A stretch of 64,000 nt of DNA, taken from NCBI RefSeq assembly GCF_001921215.1, contig NZ_MSIF01000002.1:1-64000 (forward strand). The letters are read 5' to 3'. The notes under the pieces are model-generated. The model ran no database searches and was not told the DNA's origin. It worked only from the letters and a program-made list of their open reading frames with translations. Both the position numbers and the translations under genes were made by a program. Position 1 is the stretch's first letter. Each line of letters starts with the position of its first letter. The DNA comes from Actinophytocola xinjiangensis. Lineage in GTDB: Bacteria; Actinomycetota; Actinomycetes; Mycobacteriales; Pseudonocardiaceae. This document shows, piece by piece, positions 34,941 through 44,700 of this stretch.

Positions 34941-35082
34941 TTGTCCACAGGTAGTTCTTCCGGTGGCGGCTCCCCGAACATCGCTCGCGCGCGGCGCGAC
35001 AGGATAGCTCAACCCACCGACAGTTCCGTTTTCGAAGGCCGTTTCACGGGGCAGTTGTCCACACCGACTCTGGTTGTCCACA
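34941..35082 (+). promoter_or_regulatory. Cluster of three perfect DnaA boxes
   Basis: The 9-mer TTGTCCACA, the actinobacterial DnaA-box consensus, occurs three times in one orientation: 34941-34949, 35055-35063 and 35074-35082, between the adenosine deaminase and DUF4192 genes. In such GC-rich DNA chance clusters should be rare. No dnaA or dnaN lies nearby, so this is not the main origin; it may titrate DnaA or regulate the DUF4192 gene. Confidence 0.6.
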
Positions 35083-35133
35083 GATCGCGATCTGGTCCGT
35101 GCCACACCGTTGTTTCTCACGCAGGGTGGAGGC

Positions 35134-36177
35134 ATGACAACGCCACCCGCTTCCCCGCTCATTCCTTCCGAAGCCCACATCGACGAACTCGGCGAACTGA
35201 TCGCCGGTCTTCCCGGCATGCTCGGCTTCGTCCCGGATCACTCGCTCGTCCTGTCCACCTTCACCAGACAGGGCGGCCCTTTCCTGGGCCCGACCATTCG
35301 CGTCGACCTCCCCGACGACAACGACGACCGCCGCGAACTCGTCGACCAACTGGGCAACGTCATGGCACGCAACGACGTCGTCTCGGCGACGATCGTGGTC
35401 GTCTGCGGTGGCAACGCCGATCCGCCCGACCTGCCGCACAGCGAACTCATCGACATGGTGACCGAGAAGTTCGCCCACCTCGACGTCCGGCTCACGCACG
35501 CGGCCTGGGTGCCCTCGATCGAGCTCGGCGGAATCTGGTGGTGCTACCAGTGCGATGACTGCGCCGGACGAATACACGACCCGGGAACCTCCACCATCGC
35601 CGCCGTCCACGCGGTCGAAGGCATGGTCACCTTCGCCAGTCGCGACGAGATGCGCGACGTGCTCGCCCCGGACGACGAGGACCGGGTGGCGCACCGCGCG
35701 CAGCTACTGGCCGCCTACGCCGAGGGCATGGACGAGGACGCCTCGTCGCTGCGGGCGGAGGTGACGGCCACCGTCGAGTTCGCGGCGAGTCATCCGGCCC
35801 TGCCCGAGCTGGACGACGAGCAGATCGCGCGCCTGTCCATCGCGCTGAGCAACCAACAGGTACGCGATCACTGCCTGACCCTGTGCGTCACCGGCAACCC
35901 GTCCGGTGCGGAGCGACTGTGGACCGTCCTCACCAGAACAGTGCCCACTCCGGAACGTGCCGTTCCGGCCACGCTGTTGGGACTGTGCGCCTATCTGAGG
36001 GGTTCGGCGGTGCTCGCCAGCATGGCGTTGGAGATCGCCCTGGACTCCGAGCCGGACCTGCGCCTCGCGTTGCTGCTGCGCACCTGCATCGACCGGGGCA
36101 CCCCGCCCGACGAGGTCCTGGGCATGGTCGAGACCAGTGCCGGCATGGCGTCCAACGACAGCCGAGAGGAGGTGTGA
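35134..36177 (+). CDS. DUF4192-family protein
   Basis: A 347-residue cytoplasmic protein of the actinobacterial DUF4192 family: DELGELIAGLPGMLGFVPDHSLVL at the start, THAAWV and the WWCYQCDDCAGRIHDPGTS segment with a CxxC, and the helical second half with HCLTLCVTGNPSGAERLW and PATLLGLCAYLRGSAVLASMAL. Function unknown. The ATG at 35134 is chosen for the GGTGGAGG site upstream. The DnaA-box cluster lies within its promoter region. Confidence 0.85.
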   Translation: MTTPPASPLIPSEAHIDELGELIAGLPGMLGFVPDHSLVLSTFTRQGGPFLGPTIRVDLPDDNDDRRELVDQLGNVMARNDVVSATIVVVCGGNADPPDLPHSELIDMVTEKFAHLDVRLTHAAWVPSIELGGIWWCYQCDDCAGRIHDPGTSTIAAVHAVEGMVTFASRDEMRDVLAPDDEDRVAHRAQLLAAYAEGMDEDASSLRAEVTATVEFAASHPALPELDDEQIARLSIALSNQQVRDHCLTLCVTGNPSGAERLWTVLTRTVPTPERAVPATLLGLCAYLRGSAVLASMALEIALDSEPDLRLALLLRTCIDRGTPPDEVLGMVETSAGMASNDSREEV

Positions 36178-36216
36178 GTCCGATGAGGACTCGACGACCG
36201 CACGCGGCAGGGCCGG

Positions 36217-37179
36217 TCAGGCGGTGGCGCGGGCGCGCGCGAACTCCCACGCGTCGCGCACGATCCCCTCAAGGTCGGTGTGTCGCGGCTTCCAGCCGAG
36301 ATCGGCCTGGGCGAGCTCGCTCGACGCGACCAGCGAGGCGGGATCGCCCGGACGGCGGCCCTTCACCTCCTGGGGAATGGGGTGGCCGGTTACCGACCGG
36401 CAGGCCTCGATGACCTGGCGCACGGAGAAACCGGTGCCGCTGCCCAGGTTGTAGATCTGGTGCGAGCCCGGCTTGGCGTGCTCCAGGGCCAGCAGGTGCG
36501 CGTCGGCGAGATCCCCGACGTGGATGTAGTCGCGGATGCACGTGCCGTCGGCGGTCGGGTAGTCCTCGCCGTACACGTGGATCGCCTCGCGCTGCCCGAG
36601 AGCCACCTGCAACACCAGCGGGATCAGGTGTGTCTCGGTGGCGTGCCGCTCCCCGAAGCCGCCGTAGGCACCGGCGACGTTGAAGTACCGCAAACTCACC
36701 GCGGACAGGCCGTACGCGGTGGCATAGGAGGTGATCGCATGATCGATGGCCAGCTTGGAGGCGCCATAGGTGTTGGTCGGGCGAGTGGGCGCGCTCTCCG
36801 GGATCGGCACCTGCTCCGGCTGGCCGTACACCGCGGCGGTGGAGGAGAAGACCAACCGGGGAGTGCCGGCGTGCCGGACCGCTTCCAGCAGACGCAGTGA
36901 GGTGAGCACGTTGCCCGACCAGTACTTCGCCGGATCCTGCATCGACTCGGCCACCAGCGACTTGGCCGCGAAGTGCAGCACGCCGTCGAAGCCCTCGGCG
37001 AGCAGGTCGGCGGCGGCGTCGGCCAGGTCCGCCTGGACGAACCGGCAACCGTCGGGCACCGCGTCCGCGTGTCCGGTGCTCAGGTCGTCGAGTACGACGA
37101 CCTCGTGGCCGGATTCGAGCAGCCGCGTCGCGCAGACACTCCCGACATATCCGGCCCCGCCCGTCACGAGCAGCTTCAC
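36217..37179 (-). CDS. galE: UDP-glucose 4-epimerase
   Basis: GalE interconverts UDP-glucose and UDP-galactose. The 320-residue protein has [23 protein letters not shown], the catalytic Ser in [12 protein letters not shown], the YxxxK in [11 protein letters not shown], and [19 protein letters not shown]. It is followed upstream (same strand) by galK 56 bases away, and by an IdeR-type gene before that; galE downstream of ideR is a known mycobacterial arrangement. It could also supply UDP-galactose to the envelope locus. Confidence 0.94.
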   Translation of the reverse strand: MKLLVTGGAGYVGSVCATRLLESGHEVVVLDDLSTGHADAVPDGCRFVQADLADAAADLLAEGFDGVLHFAAKSLVAESMQDPAKYWSGNVLTSLRLLEAVRHAGTPRLVFSSTAAVYGQPEQVPIPESAPTRPTNTYGASKLAIDHAITSYATAYGLSAVSLRYFNVAGAYGGFGERHATETHLIPLVLQVALGQREAIHVYGEDYPTADGTCIRDYIHVGDLADAHLLALEHAKPGSHQIYNLGSGTGFSVRQVIEACRSVTGHPIPQEVKGRRPGDPASLVASSELAQADLGWKPRHTDLEGIVRDAWEFARARATA

Positions 37180-37235
37180 CGCGGTCCTCGCTTCCTCTGG
37201 TTCGCGGGCCAGCGCCCGCCCGTTCGCTTCGTCGA

Positions 37236-38483
37236 TCAGATGTCGCGGCCGGCCCCCGCCGAGGGCACCGCCGTGAACAGGCCGGGCGCCGGTAGTGAAC
37301 GTTCGGCGAACGCCGCGATCACCTTGTCCCCGACCGTGTCCCGCTCCGTGTGGGGCACCAGGGCGATCGCGGAGCCACCGAACCCACCACCGGTCATCCT
37401 GGCACCCAGGGCTCCGGCCGCGAGCGAGACGTCCACGGCGACGTCCAGTTCGAGGCAGGACACCTGGTAGTCGTCGCGCAGGCTCTCGTGCGACGCGGTG
37501 AGCAGCTCGCCGATCTCGGCGAGCCGACCGGCGCGCAGCAACTCGACTGTGTGCTCCACCCGGTCGTTCTCGGTCACCACGTGCCGGACCAGCGGACGGA
37601 GTTCCTCGGGCAGCGCGGCCAGCGCGTCGTCGAGGACGGGCGTGCCGGTGCCGGCCGGGGACGTGTCAGCCGACCCGTTCGGGGCGCCGCTGAGCGAGAC
37701 GTCGCGCAGCGCGCGCACCCCGAGCAGCGCGGCGGCACGTTCACAGCCGGCGCGGCGTTCGCGGTAGCCGGAGTCGCTGTGGGAGTGCCGTGCCTTGGTG
37801 TCGATCACCAGCACGTCGAAACCGGCTGCCGCGGCATCGAAGGGCACCTGCTCCATCCCCCCGGAGCGGACGTCGAGGAACAGCACGTGCGACTCGACGC
37901 AGCACAACGAAGCCGTCTGGTCCAGCAGGCCGGTCGGGACGCCGACGAAGTCGTTCTCCGACCGCTGGACCCAGGCGGCCACCTGGGACCGGCTCGGCGC
38001 GCCCTGGTGGTCCAGCTCGACCCCGGCCAGGCCGAGCAGCGCCAACGCGGTCGCGCACTGCAGTGCGTGGGAGGAGGACAGTCCAGCCCCGGCCGGCACG
38101 TCGCCGGCGATGAGCAGATCAGCACCAGAAGGGAAACCCTCGTGACGCAACACCCAACTCACCCCGGACGGGTACGCGGCCCACCCGGTCACCCGGCCCG
38201 GCTCCAGCGACTCGACCGGCACCGGCTCCGCTCGTTGCGGCCGGCCGTCGTCACCGACCGTGGTGATCGCCAGCAGGCCGTCGGTGCGGGCCCGCGCGGC
38301 CACCGCGATCCGGAACGGCAACGCGAACGGCAGCACGAACCCGTCGTTGTAGTCCGTGTGCTCGCCGATCAGGTTCACCCGCCCCGGTGCGGACCACACA
38401 CCGGTGGGGGCGTGCCCGTGAACCCTGGCGAACTCGGACGCCGCGCGGGTCGGCACACCACCGGCTCGCGCGGACCCGGTCAC
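37236..38483 (-). CDS. galK: Galactokinase
   Basis: GalK phosphorylates galactose at C1. The protein (about 415 residues from the GTG at 38483) has the signature [22 protein letters not shown], the GHMP ATP loop [18 protein letters not shown], and the C-terminal [20 protein letters not shown] three codons further upstream is an alternative start. It is transcribed with galE; no galT is seen in the window, so a complete Leloir pathway is not encoded here. Confidence 0.95.
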   Translation of the reverse strand: MTGSARAGGVPTRAASEFARVHGHAPTGVWSAPGRVNLIGEHTDYNDGFVLPFALPFRIAVAARARTDGLLAITTVGDDGRPQRAEPVPVESLEPGRVTGWAAYPSGVSWVLRHEGFPSGADLLIAGDVPAGAGLSSSHALQCATALALLGLAGVELDHQGAPSRSQVAAWVQRSENDFVGVPTGLLDQTASLCCVESHVLFLDVRSGGMEQVPFDAAAAGFDVLVIDTKARHSHSDSGYRERRAGCERAAALLGVRALRDVSLSGAPNGSADTSPAGTGTPVLDDALAALPEELRPLVRHVVTENDRVEHTVELLRAGRLAEIGELLTASHESLRDDYQVSCLELDVAVDVSLAAGALGARMTGGGFGGSAIALVPHTERDTVGDKVIAAFAERSLPAPGLFTAVPSAGAGRDI

Positions 38484-38523
38484 TCGGCCCACCCGTGGGC
38501 GCGCTCCCGCCCGTGGTCGCCCG

Positions 38524-39219
38524 TCACTTGGCGCGTGCGAGCACGGCGTGCAGCACGCTGGGTGCGACCTGCGCCGTGGCGTGCTCGTTGCTGACCTCGA
38601 TGGTGTTGCCGTCGCCCTTGGACGGTCCGACCTGGATGGTCTGGCCGGGGACGACACCGACGGTCTTGAGCTCGGCCATCAGATCGGGGTCGAGCTGGAC
38701 GTGCTCGGCGATGCGGCGGATCTCGACCTTGCCGCCGCCGCGGCGGGCGACGTCGTCGACCCGGACGAGGCCGGCCTCGACCGGGGGTGCCGGCTCGCCC
38801 TCACCGAGCTTGTCCAGGCCGGGGATGGGGTTGCCGTAGGGGGACGTGGTCGGGTGGCCGAGGAGCTTCACCAACTTGCGCTCCACGGCCTCGCTCATCA
38901 CGTGCTCCCAGCGGCAGGCCTCGCTGTGGACGTGCTCCCACTCCAGACCGATCACGTCGACGAGCAACCGCTCGGCGAGGCGGTGCTTGCGCATGACGGT
39001 GACGGCGAGGGCGCGGCCGTGGTCGGTGAGTTCCAGATGCCGGTCGCTGGAGACGATGACGAGCCCGTCGCGTTCCATCCGGCCGACCGTCTGGCTGACC
39101 GTGGGGCCACTCTGTCCAAGACGTTCGGCGATCCTGGCGCGCAGCGGGACGACACCCTCCTCCTCAAGCTCGTAGATGGTCTTGAGGTACATCTCCGTGG
39201 TGTCGATGAGCTCGTTCAC
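38524..39219 (-). CDS. ideR: Iron-dependent repressor IdeR (DtxR family)
   Basis: A 231-residue metal-sensing repressor of iron-uptake and storage genes. All metal ligands are kept at IdeR positions: Met10, Cys102, Glu105 and His106 for one site, His79, Glu83 and His98 for the other. The helix-turn-helix is [24 protein letters not shown], and the C-terminal SH3-like domain is present. The GTG at 39219 has AAGGGG eight bases upstream. It lies 40 bases before galK. Confidence 0.96.
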   Translation of the reverse strand: MNELIDTTEMYLKTIYELEEEGVVPLRARIAERLGQSGPTVSQTVGRMERDGLVIVSSDRHLELTDHGRALAVTVMRKHRLAERLLVDVIGLEWEHVHSEACRWEHVMSEAVERKLVKLLGHPTTSPYGNPIPGLDKLGEGEPAPPVEAGLVRVDDVARRGGGKVEIRRIAEHVQLDPDLMAELKTVGVVPGQTIQVGPSKGDGNTIEVSNEHATAQVAPSVLHAVLARAK

Positions 39220-39410
39220 GCCAATCCCCTTCGTCCGGTATCCATACTAGTCGTTCGCCCGGTTGGAGCATTCGCGCGGTCGCACAGGGTGAAGTGCCCG
39301 CGCGTCATCCGTCATGGGTGTCGCAACGCACTGACCCGAAAGGCTGAAAGGAGCATCCCACGGCCACAGGAACAGGCGCTGTCCCGGTGGCGGTCGACCA
39401 CAATGGCGCC

Positions 39411-40343
39411 GTGATCTCACCGCTCGTGTCGTGTGCCGAACTCTCCGCGTCACTCTCCGCGTCCCCACCGCCCGCCCCGTCGTCGCCCCCGTCGTCGACG
39501 TCGTCGACGACGTCGTCCGGGGTACCGGCCGGCCGACGGTCGCCCGTCGTGCTGGACGTGCGGTGGCGACTCGGTGGTCCTCCTGGTCGGGAGGACTATG
39601 ACCGGGGACACCTCCCGGGCGCGGTCCACCTCGACCTGGACGTCGACCTCGCCGGGCCCCCGGGGGCCGGTGGACGCCACCCGCTGCCCGGCCTGGACGT
39701 GCTGCAGGGGGCGTTGCGGGCGGCCGGCGTGCGGTCGGACCGGCCGGTCGTGGTCTACGACACGGACAACGGGTCGGTCGCGGCGCGGGCGTGGTGGCTG
39801 TTGCGCTGGGCGGGACACCGGCAGGTCAGCGTGCTCGACGGCGGGTTCGCGGCCTGGGTGGCCGAGGGCCTGCCGCTCACGACCGAGGTACCGACCCCCG
39901 AACCGGGCGACATCACCGTCCGGTCCGGCGGCATGCCCGTGCTCGACGCGGACGAGGCCGCCGACCTGGCGCGGCACGGTGTCCTGCTGGACGCCCGCGC
40001 CCCGGAGCGCTACCGGGGCGACACCGAGCCGATCGACCCGCGTGCCGGTCACATCCCCGGCGCGCGCAACGCCCCGTTCTCCGGCCACACCGGCGACGAC
40101 GGCCGGTGGCGTTCCCCCCGGGAACTCGCCGGCCGGTTCGCCGGGCTCGGCGTTCCCGAGGCGGGCGGGACGCGGGTCGGCGCGTACTGCGGGTCGGGAG
40201 TCACCGCCGCCTCGGTGGTCCTGGCACTGGAGGTCGCCGGGGTCACCGGGCCGGACGCGCCCGCGGGCCTCTACGTCGGCTCGTGGTCCCAGTGGAGTGC
40301 CGACCGCGACCGGCCCGCCGCCACCGGCCAGGAACCAGGCTGA
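39411..40343 (+). CDS. Two-domain rhodanese (3-mercaptopyruvate-type) sulfurtransferase
   Basis: A 310-residue protein from the GTG at 39411, or eight codons longer from the GTG at 39387. Two rhodanese domains are visible: an N-terminal inactive one (VVLDVRWRLGG, YDRGHLPGAVHLDLD, VYDTDNGSVAARAWWLLRW, VSVLDGG) and a C-terminal active one with VLLDARAPERYRGD and the catalytic cysteine in AYCGSGVTA. The first domain has a Ser/Pro-rich stretch at about residues 10-35 that looks like an expanded low-complexity linker. It moves sulfur from thiosulfate or mercaptopyruvate. Confidence 0.92.
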   Translation: MISPLVSCAELSASLSASPPPAPSSPPSSTSSTTSSGVPAGRRSPVVLDVRWRLGGPPGREDYDRGHLPGAVHLDLDVDLAGPPGAGGRHPLPGLDVLQGALRAAGVRSDRPVVVYDTDNGSVAARAWWLLRWAGHRQVSVLDGGFAAWVAEGLPLTTEVPTPEPGDITVRSGGMPVLDADEAADLARHGVLLDARAPERYRGDTEPIDPRAGHIPGARNAPFSGHTGDDGRWRSPRELAGRFAGLGVPEAGGTRVGAYCGSGVTAASVVLALEVAGVTGPDAPAGLYVGSWSQWSADRDRPAATGQEPG

Positions 40344-40532
40344 GCCAACAGCCGGTTGGGGCGTGTGGTCCGGCCCCGGAGCCGAACCCGGTCGTGATCG
40401 CGGTCCCGGCGGCGGGCACCCCTTGGCCCGTCGCGGCGTGACGCGTGCGCCGCCGGTCCACTTCTCGTGGGTGCGGTGGTGCCGGTGAGTTGGGGATCGG
40501 CCGGGTGGGGGTGGCGAGGTTAGGGTGATCGC

Positions 40533-41708
40533 ATGGGTTTGCCGGCGGCGGTTGTGTGGGATTCGGCGTTGCTCGGGTACGACCTGGGCGGTGAGCACCC
40601 TTTAAACCCCATCCGGTTGGAGTTGACCGTTCGGTTGGCTTCGGCGTTGGGGGTGCTGGACGGGGTCGAGCTGTTGGTGCCCGAGTCCGCACCGGAGGAG
40701 GAGATTCGGCGGATCCACGACGCGGCCTACATCGCCGCGGTGCGGGAGGCGCCGATGGCCGGGTGGGACGTCGGACACGGGCTGGGAACCACCGACAACC
40801 CGATCTTCGACCGCATGCACGAGGCCTCGGCCATGGTGGTCGGGAGTTCCCTGATGGCCGCCCGGCAGATCGCGTCCGGCGCCACCAAACGGGCGGTGAG
40901 CATCGCGGGGGGACTGCATCACGCCATGCGGAGCCGGGCGGCCGGGTTCTGTGTCTACAACGACACGGCCGTCGCGATCTCCTGGCTGCTCGACCACGGA
41001 TTCGAGCGGATCGCCTACGTCGACACCGACGTCCATCACGGGGACGGGGTGCAGGCCGCCTTCTACGACGATCCCCGGGTGCTCACGATCTCCCTTCACC
41101 AGAACCCGCTGACGCTGTTCCCCGGTACCGGGTTCGCCGACGAGATCGGGAGCGACGGGGCCGAGGGGACCTCGGTCAACGTCGCGCTGCCGCCGTTGAC
41201 CGATGACCGGGCGTGGTTTCGGGCCTTCCACGCGGTCGTTCCCTCGCTGCTCAACGCCTTCCAGCCGCAGCTGCTGGTCAGCCAGTGCGGAGTGGACACC
41301 CACGACGAGGATCCGCTCGCGTCCCTGTCGCTCTCGGTGGACGGGCACCGGCGCATCTACCAGACCGTGCGGGACCTCGCCGAGCGCTACGCCGGTGGTC
41401 GGTGGCTCGCCGCCGGCGGAGGCGGGTACCAGCTCATCCGGGTCGTGCCCCGGTCGTGGACCCACCTGATCGCCACGATGCTCGACCGGGACGTCGACCC
41501 GTCGACCCCGCTGCCTCGCGAGTGGACCGACCTCATCGAACGGATCGCGCCGACCGCCGAACTCCCGGCCACCATGGGGGAGGGCCGCGGTACCGACCAC
41601 GAGCCGTGGGACGGCACCGTGGAACTCGCCGTGGACCGGAGCATTCGGGACACCAGGCATGCCGTGTTCCCGCTGCACGGCCTGGATCCCGCCGACCCTC
41701 GGGACTGA
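40533..41708 (+). CDS. acuC: Acetoin utilization protein AcuC-type lysine deacetylase
   Basis: A 391-residue zinc-dependent deacetylase of the arginase/HDAC fold: AGGLHHAMRSRAAGFCVYND, DTDVHHGDGVQAAFY with the metal Asp and His, LFPGTGFADEIG, and SQCGVDTHDEDPLASLSLSVDG. In Bacillus, AcuC deacetylates and reactivates acetyl-CoA synthetase modified by AcuA. Here the next gene, 11 bases downstream, encodes a GNAT-bearing protein, so deacetylase and acetyltransferase are paired. Confidence 0.93.
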   Translation: MGLPAAVVWDSALLGYDLGGEHPLNPIRLELTVRLASALGVLDGVELLVPESAPEEEIRRIHDAAYIAAVREAPMAGWDVGHGLGTTDNPIFDRMHEASAMVVGSSLMAARQIASGATKRAVSIAGGLHHAMRSRAAGFCVYNDTAVAISWLLDHGFERIAYVDTDVHHGDGVQAAFYDDPRVLTISLHQNPLTLFPGTGFADEIGSDGAEGTSVNVALPPLTDDRAWFRAFHAVVPSLLNAFQPQLLVSQCGVDTHDEDPLASLSLSVDGHRRIYQTVRDLAERYAGGRWLAAGGGGYQLIRVVPRSWTHLIATMLDRDVDPSTPLPREWTDLIERIAPTAELPATMGEGRGTDHEPWDGTVELAVDRSIRDTRHAVFPLHGLDPADPRD

Positions 41709-41718
41709 GGAGACGGTC

Positions 41719-44700
41719 ATGGACCCGTTCGACTACCCCAGGCGCTGGGAGGCGGACGTGGTGCTGTCCGACGGCGGTACCGTCCACTTGAGACCCATCG
41801 TGCCGACCGACGCCGACGCGTTGGTCGCCTTCCACGGGCGCCTGTCCCAGCGCACCCGCTACCTGCGCTACTTCGGCGCCTACCCGAGGATCCCGCAGCG
41901 CGACCTGGAACGGTTCACCACCGTCGACCACCACGACCGGGTCGCGTTCGTCGCGCTGCTCGGGGACGACATCGTCGCGGTCGCGCGGTACGAGCGGCTC
42001 GGGGAGCGGCCGTCGGCCGAGGTGGCGTTCGTGGTGGAGGACGCCCACCAGCACCGGGGGCTCGGGCCGATCCTGCTCGAACACCTCGCCGCCGCCGGCC
42101 GGGAAAGCGGTATCCGCACGTTCGTCGCCGAGGTGCTCGCCGAGAACTCCGCCATGCTGGGCGTTTTCCGGGCCGCCGGCTACCAGGTCGCGCGGGCCAT
42201 GGAAGAAGGCGTGTTCCACCTCGAGTTCGCCATCGACCCCACCGAGGAGTCGGTCGCGGTCGCCTGGGCGCGGGAGCAGGCCGCCGAGGCACGCAGCGTG
42301 CACAACCTGCTTCACCCGCGTTCGGTCGCGCTCATCGGCGCCTCGGCCGACCGGGAGAAGATCGGCTACGCCGTCCTGGGCAACCTGCTGCGCGCCGACT
42401 TCACCGGGCCGGTCTACCCGGTCAACGCGGAGCGGCCGTCGGTGCGCGGTGTGCGGGCCTATCCGAGTGTGCTGGACATTCCCGGCCCGGTGGACCTCGC
42501 GGTGGTCGCCGTGCCGGCCGCCGGGATCGACGAGGTCATGGACGCCTGCCTGGACAAGGGCGTCAAGGCGCTGGTCGTCATCTCCTCGGGGTTCGGCGAG
42601 ACCGGGCCGGACGGTCAGGGCGCCGAGCGGCGCCTGGCCACCGAGGCCCGGGCGCACGGCATGCGGGTCGTCGGCCCGAACGCGCTGGGCGTGGTCAACA
42701 CCGATCCGTCGGTGCGGCTCAACGCCACGCTCGCCCCTGTTCTGCCTGGTCAGGGGCGTACTGGCTTCTTCTGTCAGTCGGGGGCGCTCGGCACGGCCAT
42801 CCTCGCCGACGCGGCTTCCCGAGGGCTCGGGCTGTCGACGTTCGTCTCCGCTGGCAACCGTGCCGACGTGTCTGGCAACGACCTGCTCCAGTACTGGGAG
42901 ACCGACCCGGCCACTGACGTCGTGCTGCTCTACCTGGAATCGTTCGGTAACCCGCGCAAGTTCGCCAGGCTGGCGCGCCGGCTGGGGCGGGTGAAGCCGA
43001 TCGTCGCCGTGCGGTCCGGGCGCAACGCCGTGTTGCCGGCGCTGGCGGCGAACTCGGTGCCGGTCGACGAGGCCAGCGTCGCGGCGCTGTTCGAGCAGGC
43101 CGGCGTGATCCGGGTCGACTCGCTCGCCCAGCTCTTCGACACCGCGCTGCTGCTGGCCCACCAGCCGCTGCCGAGCGGCGGGCGGGTCGCCATCGTCGGC
43201 AACTCCTCGGCGATCGGTGTGCTGGCCGCCGACGCCGCGCTCTCCCGCGACCTCGAACTCGCCGGGTCCCCCGTCGACGTCGGCGCCGCCGCCGGACCGG
43301 ACGCCCTCGCCGACGCCGTCCGCGACGCCCTGCGCCGGCCCGAGGTCGACGCGCTGGTCGTCGTGTTCGTGCCGCCGCTGACGACGCCGGGCGCGGCCTA
43401 CGCCAGGGCCCTGCGCGACGCGGTCGCCGAACTGGACGAGCGCAAGCCGATCGTCTCGACGTTCCTGGCCACCGAGGGCATCCCGGCCGAACTGGCCGTT
43501 CCCGGGCCGGGCGGTGCGCCGGGGCGCGGTTCCATCCCGAGCTACCCGAGCCCGGAGCGGGCGGTGTTCGCGCTCGCGCGCGCCACCCGTTACGCCCGGT
43601 GGCGGGCCGCGCCACAGGGTGAGCTGGCCCGCCCGCAGAACCCGGACACCGACCGTGCCCGCGCCATCGCCACCGCCGCCCTGTCCGACGCGGCGGACGG
43701 TCGCGGAAGTGACCCTGTGGACCGCTCGCCGGACGATCCCGCGGGTGGTCGCGCAGGCGGTCAGGGTGGCGATGTGGCGACTGGTCCAGCCGGCGCACCA
43801 GCGGACGGTCGCGGAAGTGACGCTGCGGACCGCTCGCCGGACGATTCTGCGGGTGGTCGCGCAGGCGGTCTGGCGGGCGATGTGGCGACTGGTCTCGCCG
43901 GCGTACCAGTGGATGGGTCGGCGGATGGCTCTGGGGGCGGCGCGGCGGACGATCCGGCAAGTACTGACGGGGGCGACCCCTCGGATCACTCAGCGGGTGA
44001 TGCGGCGGGTGACTCGGTGGACCGTCCGGCGGGCGCGGTGGGCGCCTCGGCGAGCGGGACGACCGCTGGTGGTTCGGGGAGTGCTGGGGTGAGTGGCCCT
44101 GCGGAGGGTTCGGTGGGCGGTTCGGCCGCGGGTTCTGTTGGCGACCACACGGGCGGTTCGGTGGGTGGTGTGGCGGCCGGTCGTGTGGGTGGTTGGGGGA
44201 GTGCTGGGGTGAGTGGTCCTGTGGATCGCTCGGTGGGCGGTCCTGCTGGCGGGTCGGTGGAGGGTGGTGGTCAGAACCAGTCGGGCAGCGACTGGGGGGA
44301 TGGTCTGGTGGGGGGAGCCGGCGGCGGGCCGGGGGGTGGTCAGGTTGAGCTGGATGATGAGCGCACGGTTGCTCTCCTGGGGTGTTACGGGATTGACGTT
44401 GTCGCCTTTCGGGCGGCGCACAGTGCGGATGATGCTGTCGCGGCCAGTGTGGGGTTGGGGTTTCCGGTTGTGGTGAAGGCGATCGGGGAGCGGTTCTGGC
44501 GGCGGCCCGATCTTGTCGGGGTTCGGCTGGATCTGTCCACTGAGGACTCTGTGCGGGCCGCTTATGCCGAGTTGACCGAGCTTTCCGGGGTGGGCTCCGT
44601 GTACGTGCAGCGGATGGCCAGGCGGGGGACCGGGTGCGCCATCGGGGTTCAGGACGATCCCTCGTTCGGGACGTTGATCTCGTTCGGGCTTTCGGGGGTG

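Noticed and set aside
34941-35082. Chromosomal replication origin
   Set aside because: Only three DnaA boxes, no AT-rich unwinding region and no dnaA, dnaN or gyr genes nearby.
36217-38483. Complete gal operon
   Set aside because: galE and galK are clear but no galT is present in the window, so only two genes are called.
42719-43960. Minus-strand Pro/Arg-rich repeat protein opposite the PatA-like linker
   Set aside because: Antisense shadow of the in-frame linker repeats, which read as a continuous part of a well-supported multidomain protein on the plus strand.
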